Assembly: GCA_937916515.1 (NCBI GenBank)
Contig: CALFSX010000215.1
Span: 1-64,000 of the forward strand
From: an uncultured Planctomycetaceae bacterium
GTDB lineage: Bacteria > Planctomycetota > Planctomycetia > Planctomycetales > Planctomycetaceae
Reading direction: 5' to 3'
DNA: 64,000 bases
Shown here: piece after piece, positions 37,033 to 46,578 of the stretch
Position numbering within the stretch: position 1 is the first letter of the stretch
Layout of the letters: each line of letters opens with the position of its first letter
Program-made: the position numbers and the translations under genes
Notes under the pieces: model-generated
What the model saw: only the letters and a program-made list of their open reading frames with translations
Databases searched by the model: none
Told to the model about the DNA's origin: nothing

Positions 37033-37170
37033 TTCGAAAGGATTGATTTGTGGCTGGGCTGCAGAATTGTTGTTAGTTCGCTGCCGGGTTTTCGGTTGAA
37101 AACAGTGCGGCTGATTGACGTAGAGGATAATCACGCTGTTGTTGGGCGAAGCTGTTGTGAGGAGAACCGT

Positions 37171-37635
37171 GTGTCAGTCTTCGATTTTCGATTTACCGTC
37201 AATGCACCTCTGGCTGCAGTTTCAGCATTTCACTTTGAACCTGGAATTCTGAAGACGCTCACGCCTCCTCTGATGATTATGCAGGTACACCGATTCGATC
37301 CGTTAGCGAATGGTTCCATTGGTGAATTCACGATGTGGATGGGCCCTGTGCCCGTCCGTTGGAAGGCTGAGCACTCCAACGTGAGCGAACGATCATTCAC
37401 TGACACTCAGGTGGCTGGCCCGATGAAGTCCTGGGTGCATACTCACACATTTTCTGCGATCGACGACAACACCACAGAAGTGCACGAACATATTGAATTC
37501 GAACACTTCGGCGGATTGAAAGGACTCTGGTCTCGCCTGTTGTTTCCCAAACCCGCTTTGTTCGCCTTGTTCAATATTCGGAAAATGATTACTCGCCGTG
37601 AAGTCGCAAGGCGTTTAGAGTCCGCCGATTCCTGA
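37171..37635 (+). CDS. SRPBCC-family protein
   Basis: A 154-residue protein of the START/polyketide-cyclase-like fold, which binds hydrophobic ligands. It reads VFDFRFTVNAPLAAVSAFHF at the start, GPVPVRWKAEHSNVSERSFTDTQVAGPMKSWVHTHTF in the middle and EHIEFEHFGGLKGLWSRLLF near the end. GTG at 37171 is chosen because GAGGAG lies about 9 bases upstream and the domain begins there; the frame is open for 41 more codons but these are not domain-like. It follows the exporter by 139 bp on the same strand. Confidence 0.8.
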   Translation: MSVFDFRFTVNAPLAAVSAFHFEPGILKTLTPPLMIMQVHRFDPLANGSIGEFTMWMGPVPVRWKAEHSNVSERSFTDTQVAGPMKSWVHTHTFSAIDDNTTEVHEHIEFEHFGGLKGLWSRLLFPKPALFALFNIRKMITRREVARRLESADS

Positions 37636-37644
37636 CGTGCGAGG

Positions 37645-38910
37645 TCAATTTGCTTTACCCAGGTCAAGAAACACAATGCTGGAAGGGTTGCCGACTGGCG
37701 TGAAGTGCCCTGTGAATTGCAGTTTGCCGCTGTTGAGATCCACATCAAACACGGTAATGTTGTCGGCACGTTGATTGCAGCTGTACAGAAATCGACCGGA
37801 CGGATCGAAGTTGAAACTGCGAGGGTAATTGCCGCGTGTTGGTTCATCGGCGACGAACGTGAGTTTCCCGTCCGTTCCGACAGAAAAGATCGCGATGCTG
37901 TCGTGTAATCGGTTTCCGGCGTACACAAACTTACCGTCGCTTGAGACCAGGATCTCTGAGCAAAAATTACTGCCTGCATATCCGGGTGGCAGAGACGAAA
38001 TTGTTTGGCGTTCGGTTAACTTGCCCGCCGCGGCATCGTAGTCGAACACTGCCACGGTCGAGCCTTCTTCCTGAATCGAGTAGAACCAGCGACCGTTCGG
38101 GTGAAAATAGAAATGTCGCGGGCCGTCTCCCGGTGGAAGAGTAACTCCCGACGGCTCATTTTTGGTGAGCGTGCCTTTTCGATCATCGAACTTCCACACG
38201 AAGATTTTGTCCAGTGCCAGGTCCACGTGCAGCACAAAACGCCCGGTCGGATCGGCCTGAATCATATGTGCGTGGGTTCGATCGTGACCACTGAACGCAA
38301 AACTGCCAGCAGGAGCATGTGGTGCTTTTGTGGGACCGATCTTGCCTTCGTCGTTTTTGACATCGGTTGCGGGGCCCAGCTGGCCATCGGGCAGAATCGG
38401 CAGGACGGCGACCGAGCCACCAAAGTAGTTCGCCACAAAAAGAAAACGCCCTGACGGATGAATGCTGACGTATGTTGGTCCATCGCCGCCGGAAGAAACG
38501 GTGTTAAGCAATGTGAGTTGCCCGCTTTTTGGGTCAACCGAAAATGCACTGACGCTGCCTTCTTTTCTGCCCTCGACTCGATCAGTCTCGTTGCTGGAAT
38601 ACAGACGAGTTCCAGCCGAGTTAACGACCAGACAACTCGGACTGGTTCCCATTTCATGAACTCCCGCAGCGATGAGCGCGCCGGTGTCGCGGTTCATTTG
38701 AAACAAATGGATGCCGCGTCCATTGCCAGGTGGCAGGTCGACTTGCGTAGGTAAGACGTCGCCCAGCGGAGAGCTGAATGTTCCGACATACGCCATCAAC
38801 GGGCCATCCGCCTGCGGCGCAGCTTCCACCTTTCCAGCCAGCGACGTCGCCCCCGCCACAGCAAGTGAAGTTTTCAGGAACGAACGTCGTGACGGAAAAG
38901 GTGAATTCAT
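37645..38910 (-). CDS. Lactonase-type seven-bladed propeller, Tat-exported
   Basis: A 421-residue protein of the YbhE/6-phosphogluconolactonase-like propeller family. The ATG at 38910 gives a Tat signal (SRRSFLKTSLAVAGATSLAGKVEA). Blade motifs include GRGIHLFQMNRDTGALIA, PSCLVVNSAGTRLYSSNE, PTYVSIHPSGRFLFVANYFG and DGPRHFYFHPNGRWFYSIQEEGSTV. The open frame runs further upstream only because a dispersed repeat is open in that frame. Predicted to hydrolyse a sugar lactone outside the cytoplasm, though many family members are uncharacterised. It is convergent with the SRPBCC gene (9 bp). Confidence 0.9.
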   Translation of the reverse strand: MNSPFPSRRSFLKTSLAVAGATSLAGKVEAAPQADGPLMAYVGTFSSPLGDVLPTQVDLPPGNGRGIHLFQMNRDTGALIAAGVHEMGTSPSCLVVNSAGTRLYSSNETDRVEGRKEGSVSAFSVDPKSGQLTLLNTVSSGGDGPTYVSIHPSGRFLFVANYFGGSVAVLPILPDGQLGPATDVKNDEGKIGPTKAPHAPAGSFAFSGHDRTHAHMIQADPTGRFVLHVDLALDKIFVWKFDDRKGTLTKNEPSGVTLPPGDGPRHFYFHPNGRWFYSIQEEGSTVAVFDYDAAAGKLTERQTISSLPPGYAGSNFCSEILVSSDGKFVYAGNRLHDSIAIFSVGTDGKLTFVADEPTRGNYPRSFNFDPSGRFLYSCNQRADNITVFDVDLNSGKLQFTGHFTPVGNPSSIVFLDLGKAN

Positions 38911-38939
38911 GGTGGGAACTTTGGCTAATTGATTTTCGA

Positions 38940-38966
38940 AAGATGAACGCAGAGTGCGTTCATCTT
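38940..38966. promoter_or_regulatory. Perfect inverted repeat upstream of lactonase gene
   Basis: AAGATGAACGCA and TGCGTTCATCTT pair perfectly over 12 bases around a 3-base loop, 30 bp upstream of the lactonase start. It could be an operator in the promoter, or a hairpin belonging to the repeat cluster to its right. Confidence 0.5.
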
Positions 38967-38984
38967 CTAAATAAGGTAAGACTC

Positions 38985-39120
38985 TAACAAGGGCTTCGCC
39001 CTTGACCCAGTGGCGTGGCACGTAGAAAGACGTGGGATGCTCGAACCGCCGAGACGCTCCGTTGTCGCTACGACCAACATGCGCGTATCGTGCGCGCATC
39101 ATTTTAAGTAAGACTCTAAC
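38985..39120 (-). repeat. Dispersed hairpin repeat, copy E
   Basis: A full reverse copy: TAACAAGGGCTTCGCCCTTG at the left, then CCGTTGTCGCTACGACCAAC, the GCGCGTATCGTGCGCGC palindrome, and AAGTAAGACTCTAAC at the right. AAGACTCTAAC also occurs just left of the copy (38979-38988), so the end sequence flanks both sides. Confidence 0.88.
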
Positions 39121-39183
39121 GAGGCCGTGCCTCAGGCCATTCGAGCTGCCGCTCGGAAACGCTCCGCTGTCGCTCTGAAAAGT
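39117..39183 (-). repeat. Degenerate repeat copy E2, tandem to copy E
   Basis: TAACGAGGCCGTGCCTCAGG followed by GAAACGCTCCGCTGTCGCTC is a decayed version of the same element, missing the outer palindrome. It sits head to tail with copy E, suggesting repeated insertion or slippage. Confidence 0.55.
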
Positions 39184-39218
39184 CGACTCAAGTGAACACG
39201 TTTCGTCAATCCAGAAGT

Positions 39219-40598
39219 CTAACCTTCGATTTCGAACCCTTTGCGATACGGCCGTGCTACAAGGGCCTGGGCCATTGCATCACCGATGATCGCTTCAGTT
39301 GCCGGATCCCATTCGATCTTGCGACCCAGCCGACCTGCAATGCCCGCCAGATGGCAGGTTGATAGCGCGCGGTGGTGACTGAAGACGTCGGAAATCGGTT
39401 CTTTGCGTTCCGCAACGGCTTCAAAGAAGTTGCGGAAATGATCCACAAGCGAACGATTTTTGTAAACGCTTTCTAGTGCTCCGTCTGGCAGAGGATTTGA
39501 TTCGAGCTCTTCCACGGCTTTGCCCGTCAGCTTTCCACGGTTCACAAAAATTCGTCCCTCCGTGCCTTCGAATAGAATGCCATTGCCCTGGTCGTGGCGA
39601 ATTTCGATTTGTTTACCATTTGCAAACGACGCGTTGATCAGGAATTCCGTCGCCGTGTTGTATCTGGAATCATCAGTTGGATAACCATCCTTGAACGGCA
39701 CGGGATGTTTTACCATCACGGGATCCACCGATGTCGGGCCAGTGTCAGTCAGGCCGAGTCCCCATGTTGCAATATCAACATGGTGAGCACCCCAGTCGGT
39801 CAACTTGCCACCGGAGTATTCGTACCACCAGCGAAATTCATAGTGTGCTCGCGACCAGCTTTGGGTTTCACCATTGTCGCCCGCCAGATAGCGGAACTTC
39901 GATTCCGGGGCTGGCCCCAGCCACAGGTTCCAGTCCAAGTTGGCAGGTACTTCAGCGACCGGAATTTCAGGACTTGTTGGGCCGCCGCCGATACTGCAGG
40001 TTGCCTTTGTGACATCGCCAATACGTCCGGCTTTGATGAGAGCGATCGCCCGAATGAAATTTTGGTTACTGCGTTGCTGAGTTCCAATCTGTACGATCCG
40101 CTTTGTTTCGCGGCAGACCTGACACATCTGCCGACCTTCGTCGATCGTTAATGTCATTGGTTTTTCGCAATAGACATCCTTGCCGGCTTTCATGGCTTCG
40201 ATGGCGATTTTCGCGTGCCAGTGGTCGGGCGTGGAAATGTGTACGATATCGATGTCGTCTCGATCAAGGATGGCTCGATAATCCTTTTCCTGTTTGGCTT
40301 CGGTTCCGGTCCATGTTTTGACCAGGCCCGCAGCCAGTTCGCGTCGTGTTGCATCGGCATCGCAGACGGCAATGTAGTCACCGTATTTTCGAAAGTCCGG
40401 AGCCGAGCCATAGTTGCCGTCGCGACCGGTTGCCTTCTGGCACCAGCGACTACCCGTGCCAATCGCTCCGACTCGCGGGCGATCGTTGGCGCTGACAAAA
40501 CCGAAGGCTCTGTCTGAGCCTGTCGACAGAATCGCGGCCCCTGTCCAGGCAAGTGAACTTTGAAGTGCTCGGCGGCGGCTGATGTGTTGTTCAGTCAT
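39219..40598 (-). CDS. Gfo/Idh/MocA-family oxidoreductase, Tat-exported
   Basis: A 459-residue NAD(P)-binding oxidoreductase with a Tat signal (SRRRALQSSLAWTGAAILSTG). The Rossmann half shows RVGAIGTGSRW and later VCDADATRRELA; the conserved CEKPMTLTIDEGRQM motif (Lys of EKP) is intact; the C-terminal half has the GGKLTDWGAHHVDIATWGLG segment with the substrate-site DWGAHH. Family members interconvert sugars and polyols or act on glycosides. Secreted forms with bound cofactor are numerous in planctomycetes. It may work with the nearby lactonase and FAD enzymes. Confidence 0.92.
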   Translation of the reverse strand: MTEQHISRRRALQSSLAWTGAAILSTGSDRAFGFVSANDRPRVGAIGTGSRWCQKATGRDGNYGSAPDFRKYGDYIAVCDADATRRELAAGLVKTWTGTEAKQEKDYRAILDRDDIDIVHISTPDHWHAKIAIEAMKAGKDVYCEKPMTLTIDEGRQMCQVCRETKRIVQIGTQQRSNQNFIRAIALIKAGRIGDVTKATCSIGGGPTSPEIPVAEVPANLDWNLWLGPAPESKFRYLAGDNGETQSWSRAHYEFRWWYEYSGGKLTDWGAHHVDIATWGLGLTDTGPTSVDPVMVKHPVPFKDGYPTDDSRYNTATEFLINASFANGKQIEIRHDQGNGILFEGTEGRIFVNRGKLTGKAVEELESNPLPDGALESVYKNRSLVDHFRNFFEAVAERKEPISDVFSHHRALSTCHLAGIAGRLGRKIEWDPATEAIIGDAMAQALVARPYRKGFEIEG

Positions 40599-40705
40599 AT
40601 TGGGAAGCTCCGGTAAAACAAGGTTGCGTCTGTTGACAGCGATGCAACATGATGCAGAAACGAATCAAAAATTGCCAGGGAAGTCGATCGCTGTTGGTTT
40701 CCCTG

Positions 40706-41566
40706 CTATTTGTTTTGATTCAACCAGTCGCGTGCTCGTTGGCGATATTCGCTGTCCCGGTGCATCCACAGATCTGTATGTGGGTGAATCACCTTGCCCT
40801 CGGGGATGTCGAAAATTGTGGCGACTGGTACGGGCAGGAATGTAAAGGTCGCAAGGCCAAGATGATCTTTAAGAAAGTCGTTTGCGCTACCACATGCTAA
40901 CACTGGTCGACCTTTCAGTCTTGCCAGTCGCTTCAGGGCAGACTCACGATCGCTTTCGGGATAGCCCCATGTTCGCTGTCCGTCGAAGTGGTCGTGAGCG
41001 AACATGCCCTTCCACAGTGCGGCGATCTCATCATCAGCCAGGCCGATGTAACTGCAACCGATGGCACCTCGCGAAAATCCGCAAATGAAGACGCTGTCTG
41101 GATCGCCGCCAAACTGCTCGCAGATGCGAGGCAGATTCGTTTTGCAGTAGTCAACGGTCGCCTGCCTGTCTCCCCACCAGGTGACGGCGTTCTGCTTTTT
41201 GCCTTCGTCAATATACGGCATCGACACCCAGATGAAGCGTTCGCCACCGCTGATTCCGTAACCCAGGTTTGCGTCTTTGACTTCTCCTGTTGAGCCGCAG
41301 GCGGGAAATTTGTTACCCGTGTATTCGACGATGACGGAATATTTTCGACCGGGCTTCCAGTCAACGGGCAGGTACAACGCATGATAGACATCAGTGCCTT
41401 CGTATTCTGTCGCAACCTGACGAACTCGACGACCCGCTGCCGGCGTTTCGTCGGTCATTTCCGGAGTCACAAGGTCATTTGCTGTCTTGTTGTCATCGGC
41501 GTGCAGACTTGTGATCAGTGACGTTGCCAGCAAGGCTGCGAACGTCAAACAGCGGAGCGTTTTCAT
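40706..41566 (-). CDS. Secreted esterase/depolymerase-like hydrolase
   Basis: A 286-residue protein with a signal peptide (MKTLRCLTFAALLATSLITSLHA; ATG at 41566). The alpha/beta-hydrolase core shows YHALYLPVDWKPGRKYSVIVEY, then the nucleophile elbow GFSRGAIG (DSVFICGFSRGAIGCSYIGLA) as in polyhydroxybutyrate-depolymerase-like and feruloyl-esterase-like proteins, and HPHTDLWMHRD near the end, where the catalytic His is expected. The catalytic Asp is less clear. It is divergent from the FAD oxidoreductase, with 136 bp between starts. Confidence 0.72.
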   Translation of the reverse strand: MKTLRCLTFAALLATSLITSLHADDNKTANDLVTPEMTDETPAAGRRVRQVATEYEGTDVYHALYLPVDWKPGRKYSVIVEYTGNKFPACGSTGEVKDANLGYGISGGERFIWVSMPYIDEGKKQNAVTWWGDRQATVDYCKTNLPRICEQFGGDPDSVFICGFSRGAIGCSYIGLADDEIAALWKGMFAHDHFDGQRTWGYPESDRESALKRLARLKGRPVLACGSANDFLKDHLGLATFTFLPVPVATIFDIPEGKVIHPHTDLWMHRDSEYRQRARDWLNQNK

Positions 41567-41702
41567 GTCTGGAACCTTTTGTGCAGATTGGCAGCAGGGG
41601 GCGCTTCTTCGCGACCGGCGAAACGGCATCTGCGGGAAAATGTTCGCAGCATTTATTCCCGACGGCTTCTTGAGTACGATTGGAGCCGAAAGGGATCGAT
41701 AT

Positions 41703-43823
41703 ATGCGAACAATCTTTACGTTGATGATAGTGGTTTTACTCGCCGCGACCAATGCGACCAATGCGAACAGTCCTGCGAAGGCTGCACCACAGGCGCCACC
41801 GGATCGCTATGATGTTGTGGTCTATGGCGGCTCTTCGGCAGGAATCGCAGCCGCTGTGCAGGTCAAACGGATGGGCGGTTCGGTGATTGTCATCGAACCG
41901 TCACGGCGAATCGGCGGACTCACGACCGGTGGATTGGGGCAAACCGATATCGGCAACAAAGCGGCCATTGGCGGAATTTCACGCGAGTTTTATCGTCGTA
42001 TTCGAAAACACTACAACGACGAAGCCAACTGGAAATGGCAGAAGAAAGACCAATATCGCAGCGGTGGCCAAAGTCGCACGGCCGCCGAAGAAGATACCAT
42101 GTGGACGTTCGAGCCGTCTGCGGCGTTGAAGGTAATGCAGGGTTTTGTTGATGAGTATCAAATTCCAGTTGTCTATGAGCAACGCCTGCTTCGAGATGGC
42201 AGTGGAGTCATCTTGAAAGCCAATGGGATTTCGGAGATCCGTACGGAAGCAGGGCTTGTTGTGCGTGGCCGCATGTTCATTGATGCGACCTATGAAGGCG
42301 ACTTGATGGCAGAAGCCGGAGTTTCTTCAATAGTGGGGCGTGAAGCTAACGCTCAGTATGGCGAAACGCTTAGCGGTGTGCAGACAAAGCGGTCGATTCA
42401 TCATCAGTTTGTAGATGGCGTTGATCCCTGGGTGAAGCCCGGCGATCCATCAAGTGGTCTGCTGCCCGGAATAGATTCTGATGGTCCGGGGGAAGAAGGA
42501 GCCGCCGATAGTCGAGTTCAGGCGTATTGTTTTCGGATGTGTCTGACGGACCATCCCGATAATCAGATACCGTTTGCGAAGCCAGACACCTACGACGAAC
42601 AGCTGTATGAATTGTTGTTCCGAAACTTCGAAGCGGGAGCCAAAGTGTTGCCGTGGTCGAACGGAGCGATGCCAAATCGGAAAACGGACGTGAACAACAA
42701 TCGCGGATTCAGTACCGACTTCATCGGACAGAACTACGATTACCCGACGGCAACGTATGCGGAACGAGAACGCATCATTGAACGCCATCGCGACTATCAG
42801 CGCGGTTTGATGTGGACTCTTGCCAACCATCCTCGGGTTCCGGAAAACTTCCGAAAAGAAGTTTCGCGGTGGGGTATGTGCAAGGATGAATTTGAACGAC
42901 CGGACGGATGGCAGCAACAATTGTACATTCGTGAAGCTCGCCGCATGATTGGGATGACAGTGATGACTCAGCACCACTGCCAGGGGCGTGAAGTGGCGGC
43001 GTCGCCCGTCGGTCTGGCGGCTTACACGATGGATTCTCACAATGTCCAGCGGCATCTGACGCCGGAAGGTTTCGTGAAGAACGAAGGCGACGTTGAGGTC
43101 GGCGGATTTTCACCGTATGCCATCGACTACGGATCGTTTGTTCCGAAGAAAAACGAATGCACAAACCTGTTTGTGCCTGTTTGCCTGAGTGCCACGCACA
43201 TGGCGTTTGGTTCGATACGCATGGAACCCGTTTTTATGGTGCTTGGCCAATCGGCTGCGACCGCGGCGATGCAGTCGATTCAGCAGGGCGCTGCGGTACA
43301 GGATGTGGACATGCCAGCTCTGCAGGCGCGACTGCTGGCGGACGGCCAGGTTCTGGAATGGACGGGTCCGAAACGCGTGTCAGCATCCGGCATTGATGTG
43401 AAGTCACTGCCCGGGATTGTTGTCGACGAAGAGTCCGCTGAGCTTGTGGGTTTCGATAGTTCGAGTGCTCAGATCAGCCCGTTTGTTGGTATTGGATATC
43501 GGCATGATTCCAATGCAGGAAAAGGTAATCAATCGGCAACCTTCAAGATATCGATTCCAGTTGCCGGTGATTACCAGGTTGGCATGGTCTATTCCACCAA
43601 TGGCAATCGAGCCACAAATGTTCCGGTGACGTTGACGCAGGGTGACCTGAAGAAGTCGTTTACCGTGAATCAGCAAATCCGGTCGAGCAAAGACACGTTC
43701 GAACCCATCGGCACGGTGCGACTGTCTGCTGGCAACGCTACCATCACCGTGTCCAACGCAGGCACCGACGGCTATGTGATTCTTGATGCCGTGCAGTTGT
43801 TGCGTGTTGAACCAGGAAAGTAG
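41703..43823 (+). CDS. FAD-dependent oxidoreductase with C-terminal sandwich domain
   Basis: A 706-residue exported flavoprotein of the FAD_oxidored family (PF12831 type). The ATG at 41703 gives a signal peptide (MRTIFTLMIVVLLAATNATN). The dinucleotide fold begins YDVVVYGGSSAGIAAAVQVKRMG with VIVIEPSRRIGGLTTGGLGQTD. A middle region (FIDATYEGDLMAEAGVSS, GREANAQYGETLSGVQ) and MTQHHCQGREVAASPVGLA-type segments follow. From about residue 580 a beta-sandwich similar to golvesin/xanthan-lyase C-termini (AGDYQVGMVYSTNGNRATNVPV to GYVILDAVQLLRV) may bind carbohydrate. The substrate is unknown. Confidence 0.9.
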   Translation: MRTIFTLMIVVLLAATNATNANSPAKAAPQAPPDRYDVVVYGGSSAGIAAAVQVKRMGGSVIVIEPSRRIGGLTTGGLGQTDIGNKAAIGGISREFYRRIRKHYNDEANWKWQKKDQYRSGGQSRTAAEEDTMWTFEPSAALKVMQGFVDEYQIPVVYEQRLLRDGSGVILKANGISEIRTEAGLVVRGRMFIDATYEGDLMAEAGVSSIVGREANAQYGETLSGVQTKRSIHHQFVDGVDPWVKPGDPSSGLLPGIDSDGPGEEGAADSRVQAYCFRMCLTDHPDNQIPFAKPDTYDEQLYELLFRNFEAGAKVLPWSNGAMPNRKTDVNNNRGFSTDFIGQNYDYPTATYAERERIIERHRDYQRGLMWTLANHPRVPENFRKEVSRWGMCKDEFERPDGWQQQLYIREARRMIGMTVMTQHHCQGREVAASPVGLAAYTMDSHNVQRHLTPEGFVKNEGDVEVGGFSPYAIDYGSFVPKKNECTNLFVPVCLSATHMAFGSIRMEPVFMVLGQSAATAAMQSIQQGAAVQDVDMPALQARLLADGQVLEWTGPKRVSASGIDVKSLPGIVVDEESAELVGFDSSSAQISPFVGIGYRHDSNAGKGNQSATFKISIPVAGDYQVGMVYSTNGNRATNVPVTLTQGDLKKSFTVNQQIRSSKDTFEPIGTVRLSAGNATITVSNAGTDGYVILDAVQLLRVEPGK

Positions 43824-44454
43824 GCATCACTCTTCACGTGATGATGGCAACAGTTGACGCTGTGCGAACTATGAACGGCGTAATCTTGAATGGAACTCAG
43901 TAGTGTTTTGGTGACGAAGGTTTGTAACTGGCGTCGCTTCTTCGGCCGCAGCACGCATCCCTGCGTTCTGAGAACATGAAATCTCACGCGGAACAACAGG
44001 GCCGCCATCATCATTGCGGCCAACGCCAGGCCGCAAAGGTCTTTGGCGTAGTCTCCAATTGCATTCATCGTCACTGACAGGCTCAAACTCCACGTTCGTT
44101 GCTGCGCTGAATCGGGAAAATCAGCCCGACTCGCGAGTCAAACCCGCACCTCAAGAGTCTTCGCCGCTCCGAAACCGCAAATTTGACACCCTGCCCAACC
44201 ACGAATTCAATTCGCCTTGCTTGTGAGGTGCATGGTACCTATCGTGCTCTTTGTCCGATAGGTGCGTGGTACCGTTCGGGTGCCGTTCATGGGTGACTCC
44301 GGGTAAGTCCAAGAGCAAAGGACGCACACTGTAAACGCGTTTCGCGCTATACTCTCGTCATAGCAAAAGGTGAGTCTTCCGTTTGCCCAGATACGCGTTT
44401 CCTGTGACTGAAACGCCCAACAATGCAAGGAAAACCCTGGCCCAGTGCAGTGCC
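43824..44454. other. Intergenic region with small repeats
   Basis: About 630 bp between convergent genes. A direct repeat GGTGCATGGTACC / GGTGCGTGGTACC occurs at 44227-44239 and 44261-44273, and between them CCTATCG (44238) pairs with CGATAGG (44256). A 104-codon minus-strand frame with a hydrophobic segment (ALAAMMMAALLF) exists at 43772-44086 but overlaps the FAD gene and lacks other coding signs. No gene is called. Confidence 0.4.
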
Positions 44455-46239
44455 TTAATCACTTTCGCGGACGTCGAGTTCCAGTTTCCAGCGACGGCCG
44501 GATTCTTTGTTGACGCACCATAGTTCCAGGATGCCCAGTTCTGTGACTCGTGATTGAAAATTCACGGGGACCCAGGAATCGTCGGTGCCGTCTTCTTTGG
44601 GCAGCTCGGTTTCCAGGTTAACGGTTTCTACCAGTTCGTCTTCGGTCCACGATTGTAGCAACACGCCAGGTTTGTCGTTGGATCGCACGGTGGATCCGAA
44701 GAAGCGGAAGCGAGCTGGCTGGCCCACTGCCAAACCGAATTCTGCAGATGGAACATCACATTCGGTGCCTTCTTCCATACCTTGTGGCACAACACAGAGT
44801 GCTCGCAGAGGCCGTGGCGCACCGGGAATGGCCAGGCCGGCGGTTTCGATACCAATATACCAACTGCGAGCCGAACCACCTCGAATGCGCAGTGCTCCGT
44901 TGGCTCGCGTCCAACCGTAAAAGGCGGCTCCCAGTGCGACGGAATTATCAAGGTCGTGAGTTCCAGCCAGCAACGCCGGCGCGGCGGCTGCGTCGTACCA
45001 GCTTCCCAATACGTCCATCAGCTGTGTTCGCAGTTTTTCAGCTCGAAACACGCCACCATTCAGCAACACGTGAGTTGGGCGGACAAGTGAGCCTTCGCCG
45101 TGTCGGTTTAGAAATTCTGCGATGTGGCGGGTGACACCGGTATCCTGTTCGTACGGAAGTCCGATCTCCTGAAACCCCGACATCATCTGGCGTTGAGGTT
45201 TGTCTGTGGCAGAAATTTTCGGGAAGAAGCCTTCCGTCAGCAACTTCTGAGCGGCGTCGCGTTCCAGTTCAACGCTGACTGTGCCGCCGATAAGTTTGCT
45301 ACCTCGACCAAGTACCGACACCGTGTGTGTTTCCGGACCTTCGTCGGCCAGCAGTGCTTCCTTGGCGGCTCGACAGGCGTGCCATAAAGAAACCGATTGC
45401 CACGGATTCAGTTTTGTTCCCTTTTGTTCGAACAGCTGAGACGCCTGAAACGCCAGAGCAAGGTCCATGTTGTCGCCGCCGACCAGCAGGTGATTGCCAA
45501 CGGCTTTACGACGCAGTTCCAGGTCGCCGCTTTCGTCTACGACATCTACCAGAGTCAGGTCCGTTGTTCCTCCACCGACATCGCACACCAGCAGAGTTTC
45601 ACCGGCAGCCAGAGATTCTCGCCAGTTGTCGCCCATTTGTTGCAGCCATGCATAAACGGCAGCCTGAGGTTCTTCGAGCAAAACCAGGCTTTCCGGCAGG
45701 CCGGCTTTTAACGCAGCTTCGCGAGTTAATTCGCGGGCGACGGGATCGAAACTGGCTGGCACCGTCAACACAACCTGTTGTTCGGCAATGGGATGTTCCG
45801 GGAAGTGAGCGTTCCAGGCTTCCACCAGATGTTGCAGATATCTTAACGATGCGTCAACGGGTGAGATCTTTGGAATTTCTTCCGGGGCTTGCCATGGCAA
45901 AATTCTGGCACGTCGATCGACTCCCGCATGCGACAGCCAGCTTTTGGCGGCTCCAATGGTGCGATCGGGGTTGTCGGCCGATTGTCGGCGAGCAAATTCG
46001 CCGACGACAAAGTTGGCACTCGGACTCCATGGCAGATCGCAGGCGCCGTTTTGGGCTTCTGAATCGGTTGCCAGGTAAGTGAATGACGGCAGAGCTTTAC
46101 GAGCTTCCACGGTGCCTCGATCGACCAGTTGAGGGATCGGCAACACTTCAGCCTGAGGCGATTTGGCATCCAACGACACGAAAGACAGAACACTGTTGGT
46201 TGTTCCGAGGTCGATTCCAACGGAATATTTGGCGACCAT
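44455..46239 (-). CDS. Hsp70-family protein
   Basis: A 594-residue Hsp70/DnaK-like ATPase. The phosphate-1 motif is YSVGIDLGTTNSVLSF, the connecting segment is LPESLVLLEEPQAAVYAWLQ, phosphate 2 is LLVCDVGGGTTDLTLVDV, and LLNGGVFRAEKLRTQL stands where adenosine binding is expected. The C-terminal part is shorter and unlike the DnaK substrate-binding domain and lid, as in the divergent Hsp70 paralogues of planctomycetes. ATG at 46239 is preferred to the TTG two codons upstream. No grpE or dnaJ is adjacent, so a specialised chaperone role is likely. Confidence 0.9.
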   Translation of the reverse strand: MVAKYSVGIDLGTTNSVLSFVSLDAKSPQAEVLPIPQLVDRGTVEARKALPSFTYLATDSEAQNGACDLPWSPSANFVVGEFARRQSADNPDRTIGAAKSWLSHAGVDRRARILPWQAPEEIPKISPVDASLRYLQHLVEAWNAHFPEHPIAEQQVVLTVPASFDPVARELTREAALKAGLPESLVLLEEPQAAVYAWLQQMGDNWRESLAAGETLLVCDVGGGTTDLTLVDVVDESGDLELRRKAVGNHLLVGGDNMDLALAFQASQLFEQKGTKLNPWQSVSLWHACRAAKEALLADEGPETHTVSVLGRGSKLIGGTVSVELERDAAQKLLTEGFFPKISATDKPQRQMMSGFQEIGLPYEQDTGVTRHIAEFLNRHGEGSLVRPTHVLLNGGVFRAEKLRTQLMDVLGSWYDAAAAPALLAGTHDLDNSVALGAAFYGWTRANGALRIRGGSARSWYIGIETAGLAIPGAPRPLRALCVVPQGMEEGTECDVPSAEFGLAVGQPARFRFFGSTVRSNDKPGVLLQSWTEDELVETVNLETELPKEDGTDDSWVPVNFQSRVTELGILELWCVNKESGRRWKLELDVRESD

Positions 46240-46578
46240 GAGCAAAGATCTCTTTTCGAAATGAACGATTTTGTTTGAACGATGATACTGAACGATAACA
46301 ACAGGATATCAGGAAATTCAGGCGTCGTCGTCGCTTGCTGCTTTTGCTGCCCGGAATTGTGAGGCAGCGTTTCCGTCGAATCTGGGGCATTTTAGGACGC
46401 TTTGTTGCGAACTGTGCGCAACTGTGGCCGCTGCGATTCGGCTGCTGTTGCGTTGATATCGCGGGGCTGGTAGCGTCGCAAATGAAGATTGGTTCCAATC
46501 CCTGAAATTATGCTTCTTATCGCTGCGGGCCAGAGTAGCCATCAAAGAAGTTTACTTGACGTGTACTAAAGAGTTTCG
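46240..46578. other. Divergent promoter region
   Basis: About 340 bp between the Hsp70-like and carrier genes, which should hold promoters for both. Frames open on the minus strand (up to 116 codons) have no motifs and look non-coding. No clear operator or CIRCE-type element (TTAGCACTC palindrome) was seen. Confidence 0.35.

Noticed and set aside
38911-39102. 64-codon N-terminal extension of the lactonase frame
   Set aside because: It is translated from repeat copy E and lies before a perfect Tat signal beginning at 38910.
43772-44086. 104-codon minus-strand frame with a hydrophobic stretch
   Set aside because: It overlaps the end of the FAD oxidoreductase on the other strand, has no ribosome binding site and ends in a Cys/His/Ser-rich tail without coding character.
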